A stretch of 64,000 nt of DNA, from positions 124,001 through 188,000 of the forward strand of contig CAWARU010000002.1 in assembly GCA_963784575.1 (NCBI GenBank), read 5' to 3'. The DNA comes from CAWARU01 sp963784575. Its GTDB lineage: Bacteria; Pseudomonadota; Gammaproteobacteria; UBA6186; Azoamicaceae. How positions within the stretch are numbered: position 1 is the stretch's first letter; each line of letters opens with the position of its first letter. Both the position numbers and the translations under genes were made by a program. Below the pieces are notes generated by a model, which made no database searches, was not told the origin of the DNA, and saw only the letters and a program-made list of their open reading frames with translations. Shown one piece after another: positions 7,962 through 16,914 of this stretch.

Positions 7962-10030
7962 GCAAATTTTCGGACACTCTTTTGATCCAGTGCCTTAGCT
8001 CTAGCAAGTTTCAAACGCTCTGGTGTAACACCCGCTCGAATCAATCCTTTCAAACAACGTTCGCGTGCCTTAACTGACAATATATCATCGCTATGCGCGC
8101 CGCCATGAATTTTCCAGCTATTCACCGTTGTCATTTGTTTGAAAAGCATTTTATAGGGTTGTTCCAGATCCGATTGTACAGCTTTTTGCCAAGCTTTATG
8201 GGTATTTGGCACATAGGCAGAAAAATGCGATGAGCCATGGAAGTCAAGCGGCTTAAAGTCCACCATGCCTTTCGAGAGTGCTTTGATCATATTTTCGAAA
8301 ACTGAAAATTTGATGTCCCCACCAGTGAACCAATTTAAGATCAATTCAGGCAAATTGCGCTGTTTTCCCATTAAAAAAGTCAACTGTTCAATTTCATGGT
8401 CTCTGAGCTCCTGCGTCTTATCTCCAATACCAATATCTGTCTCATCTTCACTTAAGGCAGCTCGAAGCAATTCGAATCTTTGCTGCAATTGCAAAGCTTT
8501 TAATTCTCTCTTTTCGAGAACAGAAGCTTGAAACTTCAAAAGTTCATCTTCTTTCTTGAGTTTAAATTCCAAAAGCCGTGCAGCAGCTTCAGCAAGTGCC
8601 TTTTGTTCTTCTTCATCGGGTTGCGGAAGGAATTTATCTCCGCGAAAATCCTGTTGTACAGCCTGTCTTTTCTCATCTTTGAGTTTTATAATACCTTGTT
8701 CGGGGGTTTCCTTTCTTTTCTGTCCTGAAATCTGTTCTGAAGCTTCTGCGTTTCTTGCTTGATTTTCTAAAATAGCCAATACCTCAGGCGGAATCGGAAG
8801 CATCATTCTTAAACCGCCAAAATTGGGGATATCGAGACTTAAAGGTATAATAGGTTTGCCGCGGACTTTTTTAACTGCCGATTCCCATTCCAGAGAAGCA
8901 TTGATTGCCTCACGAAGTTTTTTGTCAATATCATTAAGCCAATTTTGCATAATGTTTAAGGCATAGAAAATTTCACGACAGTATTTCGTGATCTTAAATT
9001 GCTGAGGAATTTCTAAGCCATTGGGGTTATCTATAGTTGGCTGGTACATACCCTGAGCTTCTGCGTTTAAAATAATTCTGCAAACAAGATCTGGAAGCGT
9101 TTCTGCTTGTTGCAACAGATCCTTCAAACCTTTCTCAGCTTGAACCAATTCATTCTCAACATAATTTTGGAAATCTCTTGTCAAAGAGGTACAGTGTTTC
9201 TTGCGCAACGCATTAAGGTTTGAAAGAATTTGTATCAGTTCTTTTGAATATTTGACAAGCTTCGTAGAAGCACTTGCAGGATCTTGTTTTAGCTTTTGGT
9301 GGAAATCAAATCTTTTTTCAAACTCCTCATGTCCGGAATTCAAAAATGGCTTTAAAAGCTTAGTAATCTTCTTCAAGTGATAGTCTTCAAGCTCCGGATT
9401 GTCTTTTGTCTTATTAACAGAGGTATCTGATCTTTCAGTGATTAAGCGATTCAAGACAGTATCATAGATAAATTCACATAAATATTCATTATCTAGTGAA
9501 TTTTTCATAAAATACTGCATAAGTTTATAGAGATTGATGTCTTCTAAGGTTGCGGAATAGAGATGTACTCGGAGCGCTTCTCCAGAAGCCTTAATCGACG
9601 AGTAAGGCATTTTGAAAGATTCATGACAGTATTTTTGAATACTCTCTATAGGTTCAACTTTTAAAAATTCAAAAAGTGCGGAATTATATCCAATCCGATC
9701 TTCTATAATACAATGCACAGCTTCAAGGGCTTCGGCTTCATCGATAGCCCGTTTTTCTGCACGCTGGGTTTCATTTTCGAATGTTTCGAATTCGTTTTTC
9801 AAATCTATCGCAGCTCGTTCAGCCAAGATATCTGGGAAAGGTCTTTGCTCTAACCGATATTTTGCTTGATAAGTGGCAAGCCAAAATTCAAATTGAGGAA
9901 ATTTTGGGTATTTGGGGGCGTTAATGGATTGAGATATTTTTGGGGCTGGTTTGATAGATTCCTCTTTATCGGGGATAATTTGTGGTTCAGCTTCAAGTGT
10001 TTCTTTGATATTGAATTCTGATTGCGACAT
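7958..10030 (-). CDS. Large helical protein of unknown function (690 aa)
   Basis: ATG at 10030 with AGGAG eight bases upstream. Not recognised. Hydrophilic throughout, with no signal peptide or membrane helix. The N-terminal 45 residues are polar and Pro/Glu-rich. Residues about 50-440 are predicted mostly helical. Residues about 450-560 are highly charged (Lys/Glu/Gln) and probably coiled coil. The C-terminal 130 residues look globular, with an aromatic cluster (ILNWFTGGD, DFHGSSHFSAYV, TTVNSWKIHGGAHSD) and a basic end. It is inserted between pncC and a HAD phosphatase in an otherwise housekeeping run. Its size, composition and context resemble the other large unknown proteins here, which suggests a host-interaction protein, but no motif supports that directly. 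Confidence 0.85.
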   Translation of the reverse strand: MSQSEFNIKETLEAEPQIIPDKEESIKPAPKISQSINAPKYPKFPQFEFWLATYQAKYRLEQRPFPDILAERAAIDLKNEFETFENETQRAEKRAIDEAEALEAVHCIIEDRIGYNSALFEFLKVEPIESIQKYCHESFKMPYSSIKASGEALRVHLYSATLEDINLYKLMQYFMKNSLDNEYLCEFIYDTVLNRLITERSDTSVNKTKDNPELEDYHLKKITKLLKPFLNSGHEEFEKRFDFHQKLKQDPASASTKLVKYSKELIQILSNLNALRKKHCTSLTRDFQNYVENELVQAEKGLKDLLQQAETLPDLVCRIILNAEAQGMYQPTIDNPNGLEIPQQFKITKYCREIFYALNIMQNWLNDIDKKLREAINASLEWESAVKKVRGKPIIPLSLDIPNFGGLRMMLPIPPEVLAILENQARNAEASEQISGQKRKETPEQGIIKLKDEKRQAVQQDFRGDKFLPQPDEEEQKALAEAAARLLEFKLKKEDELLKFQASVLEKRELKALQLQQRFELLRAALSEDETDIGIGDKTQELRDHEIEQLTFLMGKQRNLPELILNWFTGGDIKFSVFENMIKALSKGMVDFKPLDFHGSSHFSAYVPNTHKAWQKAVQSDLEQPYKMLFKQMTTVNSWKIHGGAHSDDILSVKARERCLKGLIRAGVTPERLKLARAKALDQKSVRKFA

Positions 10031-10089
10031 TTTATTACTCCTATTATTTTAAATAAATATTATTTTTAAAAATTAATAAAAAATAATTC

Positions 10090-11043
10090 TCAGTAAACCA
10101 AACCTGGCAAAAGCCATTTAGGATGTACATCAAATCTTTTTATAATGCCAGGCAGCAACGCTTCAAAACTGAGATTTTTCACCCCTTTGCTGATTTTTAC
10201 TGCTGCTTCTTCTGCCACGAGTCTTGCAACATTACCTGTCATAACAAGCGCAGTGTCGCAGCCAAATCTTTCACCGCCCTGAATATCCGTTTCAAAGGTA
10301 TCGCCAATGGCTAAAATCTGTTTTTTATTTTGAATGCCCTTAGTCTTAAATTTTTCAAAGCTTTTTTCATAAATCATAACATCTGGCTTACCATAGTATC
10401 TGACTCTGCCTCCCATGGCCTCGAATTTCTCGGCAATAAAACCTGCACAATAACGATATTTTCCACCAGTAATAAGGATGGTGTCAGGATTGGGACAAAT
10501 GGCAGGAATTCTGAGATCCACTGCTTTTTTAAGGAGAATATCATATTGATTTAAATCATCGCCTTCATCCATAAAGCAAGTGATTATCATGATATCCGCT
10601 TTTTCTAAATCTGAAGTAAGCTCGATTGATAAGCCTGCTAACAAATCAGAATTACATTCTGCGCCCAGTTGATAGAACACTCTGCCAAGGCCCTTAAAAA
10701 ATGGATCTTCAAAAGTTGTCAGTTGATAGCGAGCCAAATCACCAGAGCTGTATATCATGTCGGTCGTTGCATTTATCCCAAACTCCTGTAATTTTTTAAT
10801 CAGGAGACTCGAGGGTCTAGGAGCATTGGACACAAATAATAGTGTTTTATGATGGTCGATCATATGATTCAGACACTCTACGGCCCCAGGATAGGGACTG
10901 AAACCATCGTGCACCACCCCCCAGAGATCGACAATAAAACCCTGATAGAGATCTGAAAGTTGCTGCATTCCAGTGATTTCGTGTAATCCTAAAGTTTCAA
11001 TTTCTTTTGGTTCCGTTTCATTTATGGACATAATTTCTTCCAC
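10090..11043 (-). CDS. HAD superfamily class IIA hydrolase (NagD-like phosphatase)
   Basis: Cytoplasmic phosphatase, probably acting on sugar or nucleotide phosphates. The nucleophile motif is DLWGVVHDG (near residue 39). Motif II is the SNAPRPS segment, and motif IV, GDTFETDIQGG, binds magnesium. The 317-residue length and the Trp after the first Asp fit the TIGR01459-like class IIA subgroup found in alphaproteobacteria and in some intracellular gammaproteobacteria. The start is a GTG at 11043 with GGAAG seven bases upstream; an in-frame ATG at 11031 also has GGAAG close by and is an equal candidate. It follows the ABC-F gene by 35 bp and is likely in one transcript with it. Confidence 0.88.
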   Translation of the reverse strand: MEEIMSINETEPKEIETLGLHEITGMQQLSDLYQGFIVDLWGVVHDGFSPYPGAVECLNHMIDHHKTLLFVSNAPRPSSLLIKKLQEFGINATTDMIYSSGDLARYQLTTFEDPFFKGLGRVFYQLGAECNSDLLAGLSIELTSDLEKADIMIITCFMDEGDDLNQYDILLKKAVDLRIPAICPNPDTILITGGKYRYCAGFIAEKFEAMGGRVRYYGKPDVMIYEKSFEKFKTKGIQNKKQILAIGDTFETDIQGGERFGCDTALVMTGNVARLVAEEAAVKISKGVKNLSFEALLPGIIKRFDVHPKWLLPGLVY

Positions 11044-11078
11044 AGGATTTCTTCCAATTAATCTGAAAGTTCTACACG

Positions 11079-12704
11079 TTAGGATTCCATTACCCAGGCT
11101 TGATTTAAATAATCCTCGCCATAGCGGGCTAAATACTCTTCATAGCTGCCCTGAAAATCTAAGATTTTATTTTCAGTCACTGCAATCACGCGGTTTGCAA
11201 TTTTTGAGACAAAATGTCTGTCATGGCTCACGAAAATTACCGTACCTTCAAAATTATGCAGGCCTTCTGCGAGTGCTTCACGGGCATCAATATCCAAATG
11301 ATTGGTGGGTTCATCCAAAACCAATACATTATTATTGTTAAGCAAGATATTGGCAAAGAGCAAACGTGCGGCTTCACCGCCGCTCAAATTAGAAATATGC
11401 TTGTAGACGTCATCTTGTGTGAAAAGCATTTGGCCAAGCATTTTCCGAATGGAATCTGTGGTAGACGTGCCACTTTGCTCGTCTGTTAACCAATCCAGCA
11501 AAATTTGATTACGAATAAGCTGTTCATGGTGATCTTGGGCAAAATAAGACACATGGGTTTCGTGTCCCCACTCGAAGCTGCCGCTGTCTGCCGCTACTTT
11601 ACCCATCAAGATCTTAAGCAAAGTAGATTTTCCAACACCATTGTGACCGATGATGGCAAGTTTATCGCCGCGTTTGACAGAAAAACCGATATTTTTCAAA
11701 ATGGGATTATTGTTGTAGGATTTGCAGAGTGCTTCAGCATTCAAAACAATTTTGCCAGAGGGACGTTTTTGCTTGAATTTAAATTGAGGCGCAATGCGAG
11801 AAGATTTTTTAATATCCGGCAGCTCAATCTTTTCCATCGCTTTTTCGCGCGCTAGAGCCTGGCGGGAGCGGCTCGCACTGGCACGGAATCTGTCTACAAA
11901 GGCCTTCATATGAGCGATTTTATTTTCAAGATATTTTTGCTCATGTAGTTTCCGTTCGACAATTTGCTCTTTTTCCTTCAAGAAATAATCATAATTACCC
12001 ACATATTCACGAATTTCCCCGTAATCAACGTCTAAAATCCGATTGGCGAGATTGTTTAAGAAATTGTGATCGTGTGAAATGAAGATGAGGACACCCTTAA
12101 AAGAATTAATTAAATAGTGCTCTAGCCAGGCTATGCTCATAATGTCCAGATGGTTTGTGGGTTCATCGAGCATGAGAATGTCTGGGTTTGCAAAGAGCGA
12201 TTGGGCCAAAAGTACCCGCAACTTATAACCGCCAGAGAGTTTATTCATGGCTTCTTTTTGCTGGGCATGCTTGATGCCTAAACCTGAAAGAATTGTTTCG
12301 GCGAGTGATTCTGCTGTGTAACCATCCAAATTGATGATGATTTCTTCAAGCTCGCCTAGGCGATAGCCTTGTTTTTCAGTGAATTCGTTTTGAGAAAGAA
12401 TTTCTTCCTTTTCTTTGAGAGCCATCCAAAGTTTTTCTTTGCCTTGTAATACCACTTCTACTGGGGTTTCGTGTTCATGTTTGTATTGGTCTTGCTTCAA
12501 CCAGCCAAGTTCAGTGCGCTTCGCCACTGTGATTTCACCCATGCTGGGCTGCTCGTCTCCTGCAAGAAGACGTAGGAATGTGGATTTTCCTGTTCCATTG
12601 GCACCTACGACGCCATAGCGATTGCTTCCGACAAGGTTGATATTCACATCATCGAAAAGAAGGCGTGGCCCGTAGAGCATTGATAAATTTGTAATACTAA
12701 TCAT
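11079..12704 (-). CDS. ybiT: ABC-F family ATPase, YbiT type
   Basis: Soluble tandem ATPase acting on the ribosome rather than in transport. 541 codons. Two nucleotide-binding domains are present: Walker A GANGTGKST and GHNGVGKST, signatures LSGGYKLR and LSGGEAAR, Walker B LMLDEPTNHLD and LVLDEPTNHLD. They are separated by the basic, helical ABC-F linker (about 240-320). The opening residues (NLSMLYGPRLLFDDVNINL) and DGYTAES resemble E. coli YbiT more than EttA, Uup or YheS. It starts at the ATG at 12704, 28 bp after ybbP. It could be an antibiotic-resistance ABC-F, but the sequence gives no reason to prefer that. Confidence 0.93.
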   Translation of the reverse strand: MISITNLSMLYGPRLLFDDVNINLVGSNRYGVVGANGTGKSTFLRLLAGDEQPSMGEITVAKRTELGWLKQDQYKHEHETPVEVVLQGKEKLWMALKEKEEILSQNEFTEKQGYRLGELEEIIINLDGYTAESLAETILSGLGIKHAQQKEAMNKLSGGYKLRVLLAQSLFANPDILMLDEPTNHLDIMSIAWLEHYLINSFKGVLIFISHDHNFLNNLANRILDVDYGEIREYVGNYDYFLKEKEQIVERKLHEQKYLENKIAHMKAFVDRFRASASRSRQALAREKAMEKIELPDIKKSSRIAPQFKFKQKRPSGKIVLNAEALCKSYNNNPILKNIGFSVKRGDKLAIIGHNGVGKSTLLKILMGKVAADSGSFEWGHETHVSYFAQDHHEQLIRNQILLDWLTDEQSGTSTTDSIRKMLGQMLFTQDDVYKHISNLSGGEAARLLFANILLNNNNVLVLDEPTNHLDIDAREALAEGLHNFEGTVIFVSHDRHFVSKIANRVIAVTENKILDFQGSYEEYLARYGEDYLNQAWVMES

Positions 12705-12732
12705 AAAATACCAGAAATACCAGCTATAAAAC

Positions 12733-15123
12733 CTAAGACCTCGAGGAGAGAATTTCCCTCGGTGATACGGTGATAATCTTTCGAACCCCGAGCCATCCCC
12801 CTGCAGAAATCAAAATAACCCCCAAAATCGGACCCAATACTACTATCCACCAATCATACTGAAAAGTCAATTGAAATATCGACTTTACAAGCCAAGCATA
12901 AATTCCGGTTGCAATTGCAAGGGCTAGCAGGCCAGAGGCTAAGCCAAGCAGCAGAAATTCCGAGAAAATCATCTCGCGCATCATGCGATTTCCGGCACCC
13001 AAAGCGCGTAAAATGATGGCGTTTTCCCGTCTTGCATCAAGACTTGAGTAAATACCAGATAAGAGCACCAGGAAACTCATGAGCAGCGTAAAGAGAAAGA
13101 GATATTCCAAGCCAAATGACAGGGTATCAATATTTTTTAGGAGCAGCTTCATGATCACATTGACATCAATGATATTAATGGCAGGAAAATCCTGCACCAA
13201 ACGTTTTAAGAAATGCCCCTGCTCACTCGGCAGATAAAAGCTTGTCATATAGGTGCCTGGGTATTGATCAAGCGTGCTTTCCGGAAAAATAATGAAAAAA
13301 TTAGGAGAAAATGAGTTCCATTGCACCGTTCTTATGCTGGTTACTTTTGCAGAGAGTGTATTTTCACCAAACTGAAATTTCAAAGTATCCCCTAGTTTTA
13401 TTCTCATGCGATTGGCAAAGCCCTGCTCAATGGATACGATGTTACGACCTTGATCTTGCTCTTGAAACCAGCTCCCAGCAATAATCTTATTTTCTTGAGG
13501 AAGTTTAGAGGTTTGACTTAAATTGAGGAGCCGATGCATGTGTCTCACATTTTTATTGTTTTCTTTATTTTCATTGGTAGCCGATTTTACATCGGAACTT
13601 GTGGTCAAAACAGTCTCATCATTGACCGAAAGCAATTGTCCTCTGACCACGGGATATAGCGGCATTCTGTTGACACGAGCAATATCGAGCGTTTGCTGGA
13701 AACGATTGACATCTTCTCTGCCTAGATTGATCACAAAATAATTTGGAGCATCGGGCGGCACTTGATTGCGCCAATTTTCAAGCAAATTTCCCCGGATCAA
13801 GATCAAAAGTAACACGGCAGCTATGACAAACGCAAAGGCAAAGAGCTGTATCATATTTTCAAATAAATTCTGAACGAGGTTGGTGATGCCATATCGTACA
13901 GTAACCCCTAAATTTCCAAAACAATATAACAATATTTTTTTTAAGAATTTTGCAATCTTTGAAAGCCCGGTAAAATTCAGAATCGGGGTTGGATGCAAAA
14001 TTCGCATGGGTGTGATATTGTGCAGGCCGCGTAATGGCAGGATGATAAAACAAAAAAGTAACAGCAGAATCACAGCAAATGCGGTAAATCCTGGCAAAAG
14101 CATGTTTATCTCAATTTTCTGAAACAAGACTTTTTCAAACATGCCTTTTCCAAGCCACACTATAAGAAACCCTAAGAAATACCCTAAAATTCCGGCGATT
14201 CCGCCTAATATCAGAATGAGAAGAGAATATCTCATATAAATCCAGCGAAAACTCGCGCCAAAACATCGGAGCAGTGCCACCGTTCGAGTTTGTCTTTGAT
14301 AAAAACACTGAGACACCTGAAAAAGTGCCAAACAGGCTAATATTGAATTAATTTCTAATATAAGCCTGATATAATTTTCGCCTTGATCAAAAAGCGTTTT
14401 TACTAATGGACTGGAATTCCTGGAGGAGGTAAAATCATCACTCGGTTTTAATTTAGGTTCAATATAGGACCCAAATTGCTCTAAAGCAGAGTCCGATCCA
14501 GTTAAAAGTAAGAAATAGGTTTGCCTGCTCCCAGGCGCAATCACCTTTGTGCTCGCAACGTCTTGTAAATTCATAAGTGCTCGAGGCGCCAAACTCAATC
14601 CCTCACTACCGCGATCGGGTTCATAGTTCAAAACTCGGGTGATCTTAAAAGACGCAACACCTATCTGAAGGGTATCCCCTATCCTAGCATTTAAGAGTGG
14701 AAAAAGACTGGGTTCTAGCCAAACAGTTCCGGGTTCTGGAATATCAGAAAAAGACAGGTCTTTTCCTTCTGGTTCATAGGAACCGCTTAAGCTGCCTTTC
14801 AGGGGATAATTCGGGTCTACTGCTTTGACTGAAGACAAAACTAAATCCTCACCATGGACCAGCATACTAAAAAAGGTCAAAGTTTGAGCAGAGTAGAGCC
14901 CCAGAGCATTGGCCTTTGCTATGAATTCTGTCGGAATTGGTTTTGGGGATGCAAGAGACCGATCTCCGCCCAGCAAAACACTACTGCTGTTTTCAAGCGA
15001 ATTCCGAAGACCTTCGGTAAAAAATATCGCAGAGCTTGCGCAAGTCACTGCCAAAAAAATCACGATGAGAAAGAGCGTCACTTCGCCATTTTTCAGATTT
15101 CGGTATAAATAGTTCAGTTTCAT
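12733..15123 (-). CDS. ybbP: FtsX-like ABC transporter permease, YbbP type
   Basis: Inner-membrane partner of the YbbA ATPase. 796 codons, close to the roughly 800 of E. coli YbbP. There is one N-terminal membrane anchor (about 15-36), a large periplasmic domain, and four membrane segments around 260-380 forming the first FtsX core. A hydrophobic segment near 425-445, a second periplasmic domain and three terminal helices (about 690-790) complete it. This 10-TM MacB-like duplicated FtsX layout indicates mechanotransmission across the periplasm, perhaps in lipid or lipoprotein extraction. It follows ybbA by 39 bp. A weak AGAGG lies 12 bases upstream of the ATG. Confidence 0.93.
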   Translation of the reverse strand: MKLNYLYRNLKNGEVTLFLIVIFLAVTCASSAIFFTEGLRNSLENSSSVLLGGDRSLASPKPIPTEFIAKANALGLYSAQTLTFFSMLVHGEDLVLSSVKAVDPNYPLKGSLSGSYEPEGKDLSFSDIPEPGTVWLEPSLFPLLNARIGDTLQIGVASFKITRVLNYEPDRGSEGLSLAPRALMNLQDVASTKVIAPGSRQTYFLLLTGSDSALEQFGSYIEPKLKPSDDFTSSRNSSPLVKTLFDQGENYIRLILEINSILACLALFQVSQCFYQRQTRTVALLRCFGASFRWIYMRYSLLILILGGIAGILGYFLGFLIVWLGKGMFEKVLFQKIEINMLLPGFTAFAVILLLLFCFIILPLRGLHNITPMRILHPTPILNFTGLSKIAKFLKKILLYCFGNLGVTVRYGITNLVQNLFENMIQLFAFAFVIAAVLLLILIRGNLLENWRNQVPPDAPNYFVINLGREDVNRFQQTLDIARVNRMPLYPVVRGQLLSVNDETVLTTSSDVKSATNENKENNKNVRHMHRLLNLSQTSKLPQENKIIAGSWFQEQDQGRNIVSIEQGFANRMRIKLGDTLKFQFGENTLSAKVTSIRTVQWNSFSPNFFIIFPESTLDQYPGTYMTSFYLPSEQGHFLKRLVQDFPAINIIDVNVIMKLLLKNIDTLSFGLEYLFLFTLLMSFLVLLSGIYSSLDARRENAIILRALGAGNRMMREMIFSEFLLLGLASGLLALAIATGIYAWLVKSIFQLTFQYDWWIVVLGPILGVILISAGGWLGVRKIITVSPREILSSRS

Positions 15124-15162
15124 TTAAATTTCTATCCTCTTTCCATTCTTCATTTCTCCATT

Positions 15163-15915
15163 TTATTCTTCTTGCACGAGCTGTCCGCCGGCAATATGAA
15201 GGGTTCGATTGCAAACTGAACTCAAGGCAGGATCATGTGTAACGCAGAGAATGGTCGTATTATGTTTTTTGTTTAACTCAAATAAGAGCTTGATAATTTG
15301 ATTTCCGGTCTTTTTATCTAAATTGCCAGTGGGTTCATCAGCAAATAATATTGCAGGCTCTATAGCAAATGCTCGCGCAATCGCAACCCGTTGCTGCTCT
15401 CCTCCGGATAATTGATTGGGATAATGATGCAGGCGATGCTCCAATCCCACTTCCGATAACCGCATCGAAGCGATGGCAGCTGCCTCCTTTTTTTGCAACA
15501 AGTCTAGCGGAAGCATGACATTTTCTAAAGCTGTATAAGAGTTTAATAATTCAAAATTTTGAAAAATAAACCCAGCTCGTTCCAATCTGGCTTTGGCACG
15601 GCCATCTTCATTCAGATCGGATAGATTCATCTCATCCCAATAAACTTTACCGCTGCTTGGGATATCTAGCCCGGCAAGCAAACCAAGCAAGGTAGACTTT
15701 CCGGAGCCTGAAACACCCAAAATGCTTAAGGTTTCGCCAGAATCGACAGTGAGAGAAACATCGTTTAGTATAAGTAAGGTATTTTTATCTTGACCATTTT
15801 TACTACCTGGTATATTACCTGGTATATTATCTGCAATATCAGTCGTAGTTGAAGCTGGACTTGAATTAGATCGTATTGGAACTTTTTTAGTTAGGTGCTC
15901 TGCACGGATTTTCAT
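15163..15915 (-). CDS. ybbA: ABC transporter ATP-binding protein, YbbA type
   Basis: ATPase energising YbbP. 250 codons with Walker A GVSGSGKST, signature LSGGEQQR, Walker B ILFADEPTGNLD and the switch His in CVTHD; the GNLDKKTG sequence is typical of the LolD/MacB group. Between the first strand (EHLTKKV) and the core strand (LILNDVSLTV) there is a non-conserved polar insertion of about 35 residues. It contains a 12-bp tandem duplication (15805-15828) encoding IPGN-IPGS. The gene is divergent from tesA with only two bases between the start codons, reproducing the classical tesA/ybbA-ybbP arrangement, so each promoter must lie within the other's coding region. Confidence 0.95.
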   Translation of the reverse strand: MKIRAEHLTKKVPIRSNSSPASTTTDIADNIPGNIPGSKNGQDKNTLLILNDVSLTVDSGETLSILGVSGSGKSTLLGLLAGLDIPSSGKVYWDEMNLSDLNEDGRAKARLERAGFIFQNFELLNSYTALENVMLPLDLLQKKEAAAIASMRLSEVGLEHRLHHYPNQLSGGEQQRVAIARAFAIEPAILFADEPTGNLDKKTGNQIIKLLFELNKKHNTTILCVTHDPALSSVCNRTLHIAGGQLVQEE

Positions 15916-15917
15916 AA

Positions 15918-16667
15918 ATGTACCGATTCCTTAAATTTTTTAAATATGGCCATAGACCATTTTCATTTCTTACAATTAGACCTTTCCCATTTCGAAACAT
16001 AGAACGGCATTTTACCAGTTTAATGATTTTCTGTATCGTCTGTATTGCTTGCTATTTAAGCCTGTTTGCTCCAACCGCTTTGGGTTCAGCAGCTTCAACA
16101 GTCACTGCAACAAAACCCGTGACCGCTAATATTTTAGTTGTGGGTGACAGCCTAAGTGCCTCTTACGGTATTGATCCCAAACTGGGTTGGGTAACTCTGC
16201 TGCAACAGAAGCTCAATAAAGAGCAATACCCCTATCGAGTCATTAATTTAAGTACCAGTGGCGATACCACCAGCAATGGCCTTGAAAAGCTGCCAGATGC
16301 GCTTAAAGCATATCGTCCAGCTGTTGTGATCCTGGGTCTTGGCAGCAATGATGGCCTTCGAGGACTTGCGATACCTGCTTTGAAAAAAAACTTGAGCACT
16401 ATGATCACCCTTTCCAAAAATGCCAATGCAAAAGTACTGCTTATAGGTTTTTTAATACCCCCCAACTATGGACCAGTTTATAGCGAGGCGTTTGAGCAGG
16501 CTTTCGTGGATACCGCAAAAAAGTATCAATTGCAAAGAGTGCCTTTTTTGCTGCAGAATATTGCATTGAATCCAGATTTAATGCAGGATGATGGGCTTCA
16601 CCCAAATGAAGATGCACAGCCACTTATTTTGGAAAATGTATGGCCCTATTTAAAGAAACTACTTTAG
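15918..16667 (+). CDS. tesA: TesA-family esterase (acyl-CoA thioesterase I / lysophospholipase L1)
   Basis: GDSL/SGNH hydrolase of the periplasm. 249 codons. Block I GDSLS gives nucleophile Ser78; block II Gly115 is in STSGDTT; block III Asn144 is in GSND; block V DDGLHPN gives Asp225 and His228. An uncleaved-looking basic stretch (1-35) precedes a hydrophobic signal segment (about 36-55). A second ATG at 16023 would start directly at this signal peptide and may be the real start. The stop codon TAG is formed by the left end of the 142-bp repeat, so the original C-terminus could have been slightly different. Divergent from ybbA. Confidence 0.94.
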   Translation: MYRFLKFFKYGHRPFSFLTIRPFPFRNIERHFTSLMIFCIVCIACYLSLFAPTALGSAASTVTATKPVTANILVVGDSLSASYGIDPKLGWVTLLQQKLNKEQYPYRVINLSTSGDTTSNGLEKLPDALKAYRPAVVILGLGSNDGLRGLAIPALKKNLSTMITLSKNANAKVLLIGFLIPPNYGPVYSEAFEQAFVDTAKKYQLQRVPFLLQNIALNPDLMQDDGLHPNEDAQPLILENVWPYLKKLL

Positions 16668-16808
16668 GGCCTGTCAACAATTCTACTAAATTGGCCATAA
16701 AGCATCGATTTATTGCGTTCCGCTGCTCATTTATTTCAATATAAACTGCGCTACGGTACTCATAAATCAATACTTTCTGGCTCAACCTAGCGAATTGTAA
16801 ACAGGCCC
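16667..16808. repeat. 142-bp hairpin repeat, copy 1 (MITE-like)
   Basis: Its terminal inverted repeats are 17 bp (16667-16683 and 16792-16808, two mismatches). The interior is also an imperfect inverted repeat, so the whole element can fold into one long stem. It matches the copy at 62025-62166 at 127 of 142 positions by hand count, with no gap. There is no coding capacity. The left end TTAGGGCC supplies the tesA stop codon. Confidence 0.9.
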
Positions 16809-16914
16809 CGCCCGAGGGCAATTGGAAAGTTATCAAACCTAAAACAATCTTTACATTCAGACATAATATGATATCCTTATTTATAATGTGCTAAAACAAT
16901 TGTAAAGGACCAAT

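Noticed and set aside
16681..16836. 70-codon minus-strand frame over the repeat at 16.7 kb
   Set aside because: It reads through the non-coding hairpin repeat and is not kept in the second copy.
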